A DNA stretch of 64,000 nucleotides, from assembly GCF_000420085.1 (NCBI RefSeq), contig NZ_ATUG01000003.1, positions 372,001-436,000 on the forward strand, read 5' to 3'. Position 1 is the stretch's first letter; each line of letters begins with the position of its first letter. Of this stretch, positions 1-8,472 are shown piece by piece. Source of the DNA: Desulfospira joergensenii DSM 10085 (GTDB lineage Bacteria > Desulfobacterota > Desulfobacteria > Desulfobacterales > Desulfobacteraceae). A program made the translations under genes and the position numbers. The notes beneath the pieces are model-generated. The model had not been told where the DNA came from. It searched no databases and saw only the letters and a list, made by a program, of their open reading frames with translations.

Positions 1-72
1 ATGGACGAATCCGGCAGGGGGATGCACCGCGATAAACAGCAGAAAAACGGCCCATATGAGATGTTTTTTCAA
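1..72 (-). CDS. 5' end of a secreted protein (partial, cut by window edge)
   Basis: A leftward frame of 24 codons runs off the left edge. It begins with TTG at 70-72, preceded by a GGAG about seven bases upstream. The peptide starts with two lysines and continues as a hydrophobic stretch (HLIWAVFLLFIAV), then small and polar residues, which is the look of a Sec signal peptide. Nothing of the mature protein is inside the window, so no function can be given. It is divergent from the EF-G gene, and the two would share the 73-344 region for promoters. The call rests only on the signal-peptide character and the ribosome binding site. Confidence 0.5.
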   Translation of the reverse strand, partial: MKKHLIWAVFLLFIAVHPPAGFVH

Positions 73-160
73 GCGTATGCTCCAGATAAGTTTTACGAAC
101 TCATAAAGTTAGTAGATATGGAAGGCAAATTCAATAAAAATCAACATTTCGAATAAAATA

Positions 161-189
161 TTGACAAATTATGTTTCATGGTGTATACG
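161..189 (+). promoter_or_regulatory. Candidate sigma-70 promoter for fusA
   Basis: A perfect -35 box TTGACA (161-166) lies 17 bases before TATACG (184-189). This would give a leader of roughly 150 bases before the EF-G start. The rest of 73-344 is AT-rich and shows no other recognisable element. Confidence 0.5.
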
Positions 190-344
190 TTCGTGTTTCA
201 TAAGCTAAGTTTAACCTGGATTCAATTTTAATAAAATCGTAATCATAATTTAGCAAATTTAATATAAAGCAATGCCTTTGGCAATTTTTGCCGTTTTATT
301 GTTGCAGATAAGTTTACATTTTTATTCACGAGGATGATGCAAAA

Positions 345-2429
345 ATGATCAGAGATTTAGAAAGGGTAAGAAACATAGGGATCAGCGCCCATATCGATTC
401 CGGAAAAACCACTCTGACCGAAAGAGTTCTGTTCTACACGGACAGGATTCACCAGATCCATGAGGTCAGGGGAAAAGACGGAGCCGGTGCAGTGATGGAC
501 TCCATGGAACTTGAAAAGGAAAGGGGCATCACCATTGCCTCCGCCGCCACCCATTGTGAGTGGAGCAACCATGGAATCAATATCATCGACACCCCGGGCC
601 ATGTGGATTTCACCGTTGAGGTGGAACGCTCCCTCAGGGTCCTTGACGGGGTTGTCCTGATCCTCTGTTCGGTATCCGGGGTCCAGTCCCAGTCCATTAC
701 CGTGGACCAGCAGATGAAAAGATACAAGGTCCCCTGTATTGCCTTTATCAATAAATGCGACCGGTCCGGCGCCAACCCGGTCAAGGTCAGCACCCAGCTT
801 CGGGATAAACTGGGGCATAACTCAGTGATGATGCAGCTTCCCATCGGACTTGAAGACAAGCACGAGGGTGTGGTGGATCTGGTGACCATGAAGGCCTATT
901 ATTTTGAGGGCGAAAACGGGGAGAAGATGGTTGAAAAAGAGATCCCCGAAGAGATGCTCGAAGAGGCCGAGACTGCAAGGGAAGAAATGGTGGACGCGGT
1001 TTCCCTGTTTTCCGAAGAACTGACCGACGCCATTCTTGAAGAGAAGGAACTTTCCGAAGACTTGATCCGCTCCGCTGTTCGAACCGGGACCATTTCCAGG
1101 GAAATGACCCCTGTCTTTCTGGGGTCCGCCTATAAAAACAAGGCGGTCCAGCCCCTGCTCAATGCTGTTTTGCATTACCTGCCCTCTCCCCTGGATATTG
1201 AAAATGAAGCCATTGACCTGGACAACAACGAAGAAAGCGTCATCCTTGAAAGTGTGTTTGACAAGCCCACGGTTGCCCTGGCGTTTAAACTGGAGGACGG
1301 CCAGTACGGACAGCTCACCTATATCCGGGTCTATCAGGGTTGCATCAACAAGGGAGATACCCTGATCAATTCCAGGGACGGGAAAAAGGTCAAGGCAGGG
1401 CGCCTGATCCGCATGCACTCCTCCCAGATGGAAGATGTAGACTCCATTCCGGCCGGCCATATCGGCGCCATGTTCGGCATTGACTGTGCCTCAGGCGACA
1501 CCTTTGTTTCGCCCCAGATCAATTACTCCATGCTGGCCATGCATGTCATGGACCCGGTAATTTCCCTTTCCATCGTGCCCAAGGACAACAAGGCCCAGAT
1601 CAATATGTCCAAGGCCCTGAACCGGTTCACCAAGGAAGATCCCACTTTTAAAACCTATGTGGATCATGAAACCGGGGATACCATTATCCAGGGGATGGGG
1701 GAACTCCACCTTGAAGTCTATGTGGAGCGGATGAAACGGGAGTACGGCGCAGAGGTGGAAACCGGTCAGCCCCGGGTGGCCTATCGGGAGACCATTACCC
1801 AGAAGGCCCTTTACAACTATACCCACAAGAAACAGACCGGCGGTGCCGGCCAGTTCGGAAGGGTATCCGGTTTTCTTGAGCCCTGCGAAGAAGAATTCGA
1901 ATTTGTCAACAAAGTCACCGGAGGAAGGATTCCCACCCAGTATATACCGGCCTGTGAAAAAGGGTTTGTCGCCTGTCTTGAAAAAGGCCCTAAACTTGAG
2001 TTTCCGGTTACCGGTATCAAGGTTACCCTTGAAGACGGTGCATACCACGCCGTGGACTCTTCGGAAATGGCGTTTCAGGCGGCAGCCAGGGGAGCCTTTC
2101 TGGAGGCCTATGCCAAGGCCCGACCGGTCATCAAAGAGCCCATCATGAAGGTGGTCATTGAAACCCCCAATGAATTTCAGGGGGCCTGCATGGGATTGAT
2201 CAACCAGAGAAGGGGTATCATCCAGGGGTCCCAGGAAGAAGGGGTTATGTCCGTGGTCGAATCCCAGGTTCCCCTGTCGGAGATGTTCGGATTTTCAACC
2301 ATCCTGCGCTCCGCTACCCAGGGCAAGGCCCAGTTCACAATGGAATTCTCCACTTACAAGCAGGTTCCCCAGTCCGTTGCCGAGGACATTGTAAAAAAGA
2401 AACAAGAAGAAAAAGCAGAAAAAAAATAA
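345..2429 (+). CDS. fusA: Elongation factor G (EFG1/spdEFG1-like)
   Basis: Ribosomal translocase GTPase, acting in the cytoplasm. At 694 residues it has normal EF-G length. GTPase motifs are in place: G1 AHIDSGKTT at about residues 15-23, the RGITI switch region at about 60, G3 DTPGH at about 83 and G4 NKCD at about 137. The segment after G1 (HEVRGKDGAGAVMDSMELE) and the HKKQTGGAGQFGRV segment resemble mitochondrial EFG1 and the spdEFG1 group of spirochaetes, planctomycetes and deltaproteobacteria more than canonical EF-G. In organisms with that type, translocation and ribosome recycling can be split between two EF-Gs (known for the family, not shown here). The ATG follows a GAGGATG-type binding site. 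The next gene starts 19 bases downstream and probably shares the transcript. Confidence 0.95.
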   Translation: MIRDLERVRNIGISAHIDSGKTTLTERVLFYTDRIHQIHEVRGKDGAGAVMDSMELEKERGITIASAATHCEWSNHGINIIDTPGHVDFTVEVERSLRVLDGVVLILCSVSGVQSQSITVDQQMKRYKVPCIAFINKCDRSGANPVKVSTQLRDKLGHNSVMMQLPIGLEDKHEGVVDLVTMKAYYFEGENGEKMVEKEIPEEMLEEAETAREEMVDAVSLFSEELTDAILEEKELSEDLIRSAVRTGTISREMTPVFLGSAYKNKAVQPLLNAVLHYLPSPLDIENEAIDLDNNEESVILESVFDKPTVALAFKLEDGQYGQLTYIRVYQGCINKGDTLINSRDGKKVKAGRLIRMHSSQMEDVDSIPAGHIGAMFGIDCASGDTFVSPQINYSMLAMHVMDPVISLSIVPKDNKAQINMSKALNRFTKEDPTFKTYVDHETGDTIIQGMGELHLEVYVERMKREYGAEVETGQPRVAYRETITQKALYNYTHKKQTGGAGQFGRVSGFLEPCEEEFEFVNKVTGGRIPTQYIPACEKGFVACLEKGPKLEFPVTGIKVTLEDGAYHAVDSSEMAFQAAARGAFLEAYAKARPVIKEPIMKVVIETPNEFQGACMGLINQRRGIIQGSQEEGVMSVVESQVPLSEMFGFSTILRSATQGKAQFTMEFSTYKQVPQSVAEDIVKKKQEEKAEKK

Positions 2430-2448
2430 TTATCCAAAGAGAGGAAAC

Positions 2449-3144
2449 ATGCTAAAAAAAGACCTCATTCTCAGAAGTCCGGTGGAAAAAACCATTGGCA
2501 GTGAGAATATCACGAATGCCCGGTTCGGTGCGGTCCTGTCCAGGGCGGGCGTTGGGAAAACAAGTTTTCTGGTTCAGGTTGCCCTCACCCAGCTCTTAAA
2601 GGATCAAAAAATTCTTCATGTCAGCCTGGATGACTCCATAGAAAAAATCAACCTGAGATATGAAGAAGGATATACCAATCTTGTGGACAGCATCGGATAT
2701 GTGGATCCCCAGAAGGCCAAACGGCTCTGGGATGACATCAATCCCTGCAAGGTGGGCATCAGCTATACCGAAACCACCTTTGATACCGACAAGATCAAGG
2801 ATTATCTGAAAAGTTTTAAAAAGGCGGACATGGAGTTTCCTTCCATCATGGTTCTGGACGGCTTGAATTTCGACCAGGACAATTCAGCCATACTGGAGTC
2901 CCTGAGTGACCTGAACAAAGAGTTTTCCATTTCCATCTGGTTTGCCATGCAGAGCCACCGGGAAGAGGCCCTCAATAAAGACGGATTTCCCATTCAGCTG
3001 GCCGTTCACAATGAACTTTTTGATAAGGCGATGTTCCTGAACCCGGTTGACAATAAAATCGAAGCCCTTGTTCTCAAGGACGGAGACAGGGCCAATGTCA
3101 AGCATCTTCTGAATCCGGCCACCATGATGGTTGAGAATGGATAA
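2449..3144 (+). CDS. P-loop ATPase of unknown role, RecA/KaiC-like fold
   Basis: A 231-residue protein with a Walker A motif (SRAGVGKTS, about residues 31-39) and a hydrophobic Walker B-like strand ending in LDGLNF at about 132-141. A strand followed by IWFAMQSHRE looks like a sensor segment. The strand order and size suggest a single RecA-like core without extra domains. The start is supported by AGAGAGGAAAC just before the ATG. It lies 19 bases after fusA and ends about 55 bases before a strong terminator, so the two genes probably form one transcript. I do not recognise a specific family and the substrate is unknown. A role near translation is only a guess from position. Confidence 0.75.
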   Translation: MLKKDLILRSPVEKTIGSENITNARFGAVLSRAGVGKTSFLVQVALTQLLKDQKILHVSLDDSIEKINLRYEEGYTNLVDSIGYVDPQKAKRLWDDINPCKVGISYTETTFDTDKIKDYLKSFKKADMEFPSIMVLDGLNFDQDNSAILESLSDLNKEFSISIWFAMQSHREEALNKDGFPIQLAVHNELFDKAMFLNPVDNKIEALVLKDGDRANVKHLLNPATMMVENG

Positions 3145-3199
3145 TTAATATAAAAGAGGAGCACCTCGGGCCAGCTCCTTGACCCAAGAAGACCCTTCA

Positions 3200-3241
3200 G
3201 GCAGAGAAATTCGGGAAAACCCGGTTTCTCTGCCTTTTTTA
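3200..3241 (+). terminator. Rho-independent terminator after fusA and the P-loop gene
   Basis: A hairpin with a GGCAGAGAAA / TTTCTCTGCC outer stem and an inner CGGG / CCCG stem around AAAA, followed directly by six T residues. It ends the rightward transcript just where the convergent acyltransferase gene stops. Confidence 0.9.
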
Positions 3242-5437
3242 TGCCCATTCCCGGATAAAATTCAAAATGGCCTGAAACACCCGGTTTGAATCCTTTCCGT
3301 TGAGGATGCCGTGGCGGTCATAATCAAATAAATAGTACTCCTTGAAAGGAGATCCGATGAGTTGGAACAATTTGCCTGTTCCCCGTGTGGAGACCACCGG
3401 ATCCTTTCTGGACTGGGCAACCAGGACCGGTTTTTCCAGGGTTTTCAGCTTGGGCTCCAGCTGAACCATAAGTTTTTCAAGCTGGCGGATCCCGGCAATG
3501 GGATTTCTTTTGTAGTTGATCCGCGGGTTTTCAGGGTTGTTGCTGATAAATTCCTTGGCAATGGCCCCAAGTTTCATTTTCCGGATCATGGAGTTCCAGG
3601 TGTCAATGGCAGGTACGAAATAGGCTCCCAGGTCGTTGAGGCGCATGGGCGGGGCCACGGCAAAAACCGCCTGAAAATCCTCCACCCGGGTAGCCAGCTC
3701 AAGGGCAAGTCCCGCTCCGGTCGAGAATCCGCCGATAAAGGTCTGGGTGCAGGTGTGGCGAAGGGCCACATAGGCCTCTTCTGCAGATTCCATCCATTGT
3801 TCATAGGTGGTGCGGGCCAGGTCTTCCGGAGATGTGCCGTGGCCCCTGAGCCGGGGAGCAAATACGGTAAATCCGTTTTCATGGAGGAACTGGGCAAACT
3901 GCTTCATTTCCTCGGGAGCGGCCATATAGCCGTGGATGAGCAGAATTCCGGGTCTTTCTTTTCCATGACCGTCCGGTTGCCCCCCTGCCCGGTCTTCCCG
4001 CATATCCATAAACAGGGGCCTTCCGATTCTCTTTTTTTTGGACTCCCCTTCCATGAAGTGATCTGCATAATCCCGGGTAAAATCCTCCTGGATTTTTGCC
4101 CTTATCCCATGGCCCACGGCCTCCATGATTTCCGGGCCGGACTTTCTGGCGATTGTTTTCAGGAAATCTTCCACCTCCCCCACCGGTTCCACCTCATTGG
4201 CCATGACCAGGATGGGATTTTCCGACCGGATGGAATGGAAATTGGAAGCCTGGAAAAACCGGGCCTGGTTCTTGATCATTCGAATCCCGTCTTTTTGAAT
4301 CACGCCTGTTGCCAGGGCCAGGTCAAGGAACTCGGATATTTTTTTAAACCGGTCATCGGTGAGAAGATGGATCTGGTTAAGGTTCAAGTGATCCGAAAAA
4401 TGGCAGACTTTTTTTTGCCGGAGCCCTGCAATGGCATAATAGACCTTGGCCTTGAACTCGTAGACGTCAAACCCGTTTTCCCGGTATGGAAGATGTTTGA
4501 GAATGCAGGCCATCACATGGTCATGGTTCAGGGTGATCATGGAGTATACCGAGGACATATAATTTTCCATGATACCCAGGGAGAGCCTTCTGAGCAGCTG
4601 CCGGGCATGGATGTCCCTGGAAAAGTGAATCCGTCTCCTGGCGGAAAGCATGCTTTCAAGGTAAAAATGACGTAAATAAGGGGTCATGGTGATGGGGGGA
4701 CCGAAGCGGATGGTGATATCGACCCCGGCAAAAAGAACTCCCCCTTCGGTCATGATTTCGTCCATTACTCTCTTGGAGGGTGTCTTCATGAGCAATCCGG
4801 CCAGGGAAGCCAGGATGTTTTCCCTGGGCCGTGCCGGATAATAGGTAATGTTCACGGGAACGATATAGGTTGATCCCTTCAATACCCTGTCCATATCAGT
4901 AATATTGAGTTGTTTGGCCAGACGTTCAAATTCGGAAACCTTCATGGCCTGGAGACGGCGCAGCCGTTCCCGGAAAAACTCGCACCTCAGGGCGGCGACA
5001 GCGGGTCCGGTATGGGGGCGGGAAACATGGATATCGTCTTTGAGATAAAATTGGTTCTTTTTAATCAGTTTCTTGTTTTTGACCAGCATCCCCTCGGGAA
5101 AGATAATCCACTGCCCATCCCCGGGCAAGAGGGTCTTCAGGATTAAATCATCCCGGTGGGGGTCCCCTGTGGAAACCGCACCGAACCGGGTCATGAGGGC
5201 TTCCAGTAAAGGCAGCTCAAACAGGTCCTTGGCTGCCAGGGACCAGACATCTTTCTGGGTAATCGAGTGGATGTGAAAGGGGAGAAATATGGTTTCAATC
5301 CGGGTAAAATGATTGGCACAGAAGATCACGGAACCGTCGGGAATGTTTTCCTTCCCCTCAATCCGGATCCGGGCCTTTGAAAAACCGGAAAGGGCCTTAA
5401 GGGTGTAACTGGACAGCTCAAAAACAACAGGGTTCAT
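3239..5437 (-). CDS. Fusion: PlsC-type acyltransferase + alpha/beta hydrolase
   Basis: A 732-residue two-enzyme protein. The N-terminal part (about 20-250) is a glycerolipid acyltransferase domain with the catalytic H-x4-acid motif NHFTRIE (His43, Glu48; the usual acid is Asp) and FPEGM at 113-117. A helical middle part (about 300-450) resembles the C-terminal region of some GPAT-like proteins. The C-terminal part (about 495-732) is an alpha/beta hydrolase: oxyanion region LLIHGY, nucleophile elbow GFSTG with Ser572, likely Asp679 (RKDPVV) and His709 (DRHG). The family knowledge suggests acyl transfer to a lysophospholipid or related lipid and release of an acyl chain or ester hydrolysis; the true substrates are unknown. 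It has no obvious signal peptide. It stands alone, convergent with the fusA transcript. Confidence 0.85.
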   Translation of the reverse strand: MNPVVFELSSYTLKALSGFSKARIRIEGKENIPDGSVIFCANHFTRIETIFLPFHIHSITQKDVWSLAAKDLFELPLLEALMTRFGAVSTGDPHRDDLILKTLLPGDGQWIIFPEGMLVKNKKLIKKNQFYLKDDIHVSRPHTGPAVAALRCEFFRERLRRLQAMKVSEFERLAKQLNITDMDRVLKGSTYIVPVNITYYPARPRENILASLAGLLMKTPSKRVMDEIMTEGGVLFAGVDITIRFGPPITMTPYLRHFYLESMLSARRRIHFSRDIHARQLLRRLSLGIMENYMSSVYSMITLNHDHVMACILKHLPYRENGFDVYEFKAKVYYAIAGLRQKKVCHFSDHLNLNQIHLLTDDRFKKISEFLDLALATGVIQKDGIRMIKNQARFFQASNFHSIRSENPILVMANEVEPVGEVEDFLKTIARKSGPEIMEAVGHGIRAKIQEDFTRDYADHFMEGESKKKRIGRPLFMDMREDRAGGQPDGHGKERPGILLIHGYMAAPEEMKQFAQFLHENGFTVFAPRLRGHGTSPEDLARTTYEQWMESAEEAYVALRHTCTQTFIGGFSTGAGLALELATRVEDFQAVFAVAPPMRLNDLGAYFVPAIDTWNSMIRKMKLGAIAKEFISNNPENPRINYKRNPIAGIRQLEKLMVQLEPKLKTLEKPVLVAQSRKDPVVSTRGTGKLFQLIGSPFKEYYLFDYDRHGILNGKDSNRVFQAILNFIREWA

Positions 5438-5459
5438 GGTCCGGGTCCTTAAAAGAAGA

Positions 5460-5488
5460 TTGTGAATTCGACCGGTTTATTATATATA
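5460..5488 (+). promoter_or_regulatory. Candidate promoter for the NIL ferredoxin-mnmA-mtaB operon
   Basis: TTGTGA (5460-5465), 17 bases, then TATATA (5483-5488) in a run of alternating T and A. It lies in the divergent region between the acyltransferase fusion and the rightward operon, about 110 bases before the TTG start of the first gene. Confidence 0.4.
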
Positions 5489-5599
5489 TAGGGGGCATTG
5501 GTCTTGATCCTATTCGTTGGGATCATTGTACTGAATAAGCCTTTTTTTTGTCAAAGAGATTTTCAGGAGAGCCTGTAAAGGGGCTTTGGAGGATAAACA

Positions 5600-6031
5600 T
5601 TGTACTCAAAAATCGTTATCTTAAATTTCCCGTCCGAGGTGGCCCAGAAGGCCCTGGTCTGCCAGCTGACCAAGAAGTATGACCTCATGTTCAATATTCT
5701 CAGGGCGGATATTTCCAATAAAAGGGAAGGATTCATGGTCCTGGAAATCTCCTCCCCTGCAAAGGCGGATTTTAAAAAAGGGGTGGAATTTCTCAAGACC
5801 CATGGGGTCAGTATATCCCATCCGGAACATCAGATCTTTAAAGACGAAGAGATCTGCACCCATTGCGGGGCATGTACGGCGGTCTGTCCCACCGAGGCTC
5901 TTTATATCCAAAGGCCGGAAATGGAGGTGATCTTTGATAAGAAAAAATGTTCGGTCTGTGAGCTCTGCATTCTCACCTGCCCCACCCGGGCCATGGGATT
6001 GTTCAGTAAAACCGGGGAAGAAGTTTCTTGA
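5600..6031 (+). CDS. NIL-domain ferredoxin (two 4Fe-4S clusters)
   Basis: A 143-residue protein with an N-terminal NIL-like domain (about 1-78, the ligand-binding fold also found at the end of methionine ABC ATPases) and a two-cluster ferredoxin domain with Cys86/89/92/96 and Cys117/120/123/127. The start is a TTG at 5600, decided by a GGAGG seven bases upstream; no ATG is suitably placed. NIL ferredoxins are known from methanogens and sulfate reducers, often linked with sulfur or homocysteine metabolism. Here the stop codon overlaps the mnmA start by one base, so a role in supplying electrons or sulfur to tRNA thiolation is a reasonable inference, not shown. Confidence 0.88.
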   Translation: MYSKIVILNFPSEVAQKALVCQLTKKYDLMFNILRADISNKREGFMVLEISSPAKADFKKGVEFLKTHGVSISHPEHQIFKDEEICTHCGACTAVCPTEALYIQRPEMEVIFDKKKCSVCELCILTCPTRAMGLFSKTGEEVS

Positions 6032-7101
6032 TGAAATCCCCTGTAGTGGCCGTGGCATTGAGCGGCGGCATTGATTCCCTGGTATCTGGTTTCCTCATAA
6101 AAAAAAAGTTCAAAGATCTGTTCGGCATCCATTTTTCCATTGGGTATGAAAAGGAATCCCTTGACCTTTCCCGGCTGGAAAAGCAATTGGATTTCAAGAT
6201 CATCCGGGTGGATCTCAAGAAAGTGTTTGAACAGGAGGTGGTCGACTATTTCATCTCCACCTATCTTAGGGGACAGACCCCCAATCCCTGTCTGATATGC
6301 AATGAAAGAATCAAATTTGGAGCCCTTGCCGCCGAAGCCAGGAAGCTTGGCGCCGACCTTATGGCCACGGGTCACTATGCCCGGGTGGTCAACCCGGTTT
6401 CCTTTCCAGATAAAGGAATCGTCCGGCCCCGGCTGGAAAAAGGGGCGGACAGGAACAAAGATCAATCTTATTTTCTGGCCAGGCTCAGTGCCGGCCAATT
6501 GGAGAACATCCTCTTTCCCCTGGCGGAATTTACCAAACTCGAAGTCCGGCAGATCGCCCTGGAAAACGATCTTGAGCCCGTGAACAAAGAGGAGAGCCAG
6601 GATATCTGTTTTATCCAGGAAGACAATTTTTCCCAATTTATTTTACGCAAGACCGGAATCGAACCGGTGCCGGGGGAGATTAAAGAGAAAAGCGGACGGG
6701 TGATCGGCACTCACAACGGTCTCCATACCTTTACCATCGGCCAGAGACGGGGAATCAACTGCCCCGGACCGGAACCTTTTTATGTGAAACGGATTGATCC
6801 GGCAACCAATACCCTCCATGTCTGCTATAAAAAGGATCTTACCCAGAAAGAGATGGAGGTTACCGACATCCTTTGGCATCCCATGGAGCCCCTAGTGCCC
6901 GGAAAAGAGTTTGTCCTCAAGACAAAAATCCGGTATGCCCATAGGGAGTGCCTTTCCCGGCTCAAGATCCATGGAAAAAGTCAGGGGGGGGCTGTTTCAG
7001 GCAGGGTGATTTTTGATGAACCCCAGGGGGCAATCACTCCGGGACAGGCCGCCGTATTTTATGAAGGAGAACAGATCCTGGGAAGCGGGATTATCCAATG
7101 A
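6031..7101 (+). CDS. mnmA: tRNA-specific 2-thiouridylase MnmA
   Basis: Makes the 2-thio group of U34 in tRNA for Lys, Glu and Gln, using ATP and a sulfur donor, in the cytoplasm. Seen: PP-loop SGGIDS at residues 11-16, a TPNPCLICNERIKF segment, and SQDICFI. The two cysteines matching E. coli Cys102 and Cys199 are Cys90 and Cys193. In addition, Cys87 takes the place of E. coli Asp99, giving CxxC plus C, three possible ligands for a 4Fe-4S cluster. The length of 356 residues is normal. The ATG at 6031 overlaps the TGA of the ferredoxin gene; an upstream in-frame TTG at 6028 is less likely. It overlaps mtaB by four bases, so the three genes are translationally coupled. Confidence 0.94.
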   Translation: MKSPVVAVALSGGIDSLVSGFLIKKKFKDLFGIHFSIGYEKESLDLSRLEKQLDFKIIRVDLKKVFEQEVVDYFISTYLRGQTPNPCLICNERIKFGALAAEARKLGADLMATGHYARVVNPVSFPDKGIVRPRLEKGADRNKDQSYFLARLSAGQLENILFPLAEFTKLEVRQIALENDLEPVNKEESQDICFIQEDNFSQFILRKTGIEPVPGEIKEKSGRVIGTHNGLHTFTIGQRRGINCPGPEPFYVKRIDPATNTLHVCYKKDLTQKEMEVTDILWHPMEPLVPGKEFVLKTKIRYAHRECLSRLKIHGKSQGGAVSGRVIFDEPQGAITPGQAAVFYEGEQILGSGIIQ

Positions 7102-8444
7102 AAAAATTCTATATTGAAACCCTGGGATGCAAGGTCAACCAGTATGAATCCGACGGCATTGCCTCCTGTCTGGTTAAAAAGGGCTGGGTCCGGACGAATA
7201 AGGATCAGCCGGCGGACCTCTGCATTATCAATACCTGTGCAGTCACGTCCAGGGCCGGAATGCAGTCCCGCCAGGCCATCCGGAGAATCATCCGGGAAAA
7301 TCCCGAAACCCGCATCATTGTCACGGGATGTCATGCCCAGACCGATCCGGATCTGGTCCACAAAATCGAGGGGGTTCACCAGGTGGTCTGTCACCGGGAC
7401 AAGACCGGGATTCCGGATCTTGCCTCGGACCTGATCCGGAAGTCAGACCCGGAAAAAGAGGATTCCACTCTGGCCTTTAAACCGGTCGACCACACACCGG
7501 CCAATCAATTTATCTCCTTTCCCGAGGTGGTCCAGGGCAGTATGACCCGGGCCTACCTGAAGATCCAGGACGGATGCAATGCCTTTTGTACCTATTGTAT
7601 TGTTCCCTATGCCCGGGGATCCTCCGTGAGCATGCCGGAGCAGGAGGTGTTCCGCCATCTGGAACTGCTTGGTGATGCCGGGTTCAGGGAGGTTATCCTC
7701 ACCGGAATCCACACGGGCATGTACGGCCGGGACTTACGCCCCGGGATTTCCCTTTCCGATCTGGTTGAGAAAATTGACCGGCTCAGGCCCGTTGAAAGAG
7801 TCCGGCTCAGCTCCATTGAACCCATGGAGATGGATGACAGGCTCATTGACTGCGCCGGAGACGGCCGGGTTCTCTGTGATCATTTTCATATTCCCCTCCA
7901 GTCCGGGGATGACGATATTTTAAAAAAGATGAAGCGGCCCTATACCTCCGGCCACTTCAGCCGGGTGATCCGCAGGATTCATTCCAAACTGCCCTTTGCC
8001 GGCATCGGAGCAGACATCCTCATCGGGTTTCCCTCTGAAACCGATGAACAATTTACAAACACCTTTCGCCTTATCAAGGACCTGCCCATATCCTATCTCC
8101 ACATCTTTCCCTTTTCTCCCAGAAAGGGCACGCCTGCCTATGATTTTGAAAATCCGGTGGATCCCGAGGTGATCAAAGAACGGTGCCGGCTCATGCGGGC
8201 CCTGGACAGAAAAAAGAGAGAGGCCTTTATCCGGGACAATATGGGAAGGCGTCTCAAGGGACTGGTTCAGCACAAAGAGGACAGGCAGTCCGGGCGGCTC
8301 AAGGCGGTGACTTCCAATTACCTCACCGTATCTCTTGATCCGGCCCTGGCAGATAAAAATCAAGCTCTTAAGGGGAAAATGGTTGATCTTGTTCTTGAAC
8401 GATGTGATAAAGAGTTTAACCTGTTTGGAAGAATAACCCCCTAG
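7098..8444 (+). CDS. mtaB: tRNA t6A37 methylthiotransferase MtaB
   Basis: A radical-SAM methylthiotransferase that turns t6A37 into ms2t6A37 in tRNA. The 448 residues show the N-terminal UPF0004 cluster cysteines (Cys11, Cys47, Cys78), the radical-SAM motif CNAFCTYC (Cys160, 164, 167) and a C-terminal TRAM-like region. The opening ETLGCKVNQYES and SRAGMQSRQ segments fit MtaB rather than MiaB or RimO. The ATGA overlap with mnmA makes a tRNA-modification operon: both enzymes modify the anticodon loop with sulfur and both may rely on Fe-S chemistry. RimO and MiaB are the alternatives, judged less likely. Confidence 0.92.
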   Translation: MKKFYIETLGCKVNQYESDGIASCLVKKGWVRTNKDQPADLCIINTCAVTSRAGMQSRQAIRRIIRENPETRIIVTGCHAQTDPDLVHKIEGVHQVVCHRDKTGIPDLASDLIRKSDPEKEDSTLAFKPVDHTPANQFISFPEVVQGSMTRAYLKIQDGCNAFCTYCIVPYARGSSVSMPEQEVFRHLELLGDAGFREVILTGIHTGMYGRDLRPGISLSDLVEKIDRLRPVERVRLSSIEPMEMDDRLIDCAGDGRVLCDHFHIPLQSGDDDILKKMKRPYTSGHFSRVIRRIHSKLPFAGIGADILIGFPSETDEQFTNTFRLIKDLPISYLHIFPFSPRKGTPAYDFENPVDPEVIKERCRLMRALDRKKREAFIRDNMGRRLKGLVQHKEDRQSGRLKAVTSNYLTVSLDPALADKNQALKGKMVDLVLERCDKEFNLFGRITP

Positions 8445-8472
8445 TACTCTATTTCCTGGGAGAGATCTGATT

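Noticed and set aside
1..156. A 51-codon rightward frame at the left edge
   Set aside because: It has no homology-like pattern and lies opposite a leftward signal-peptide start with a better ribosome binding site.
3362..4675. 437-codon rightward frame opposite the acyltransferase-hydrolase gene
   Set aside because: The minus-strand gene has full catalytic motifs; the other frame is low in secondary-structure pattern and rich in Gly, Phe and His, as is usual for shadows.
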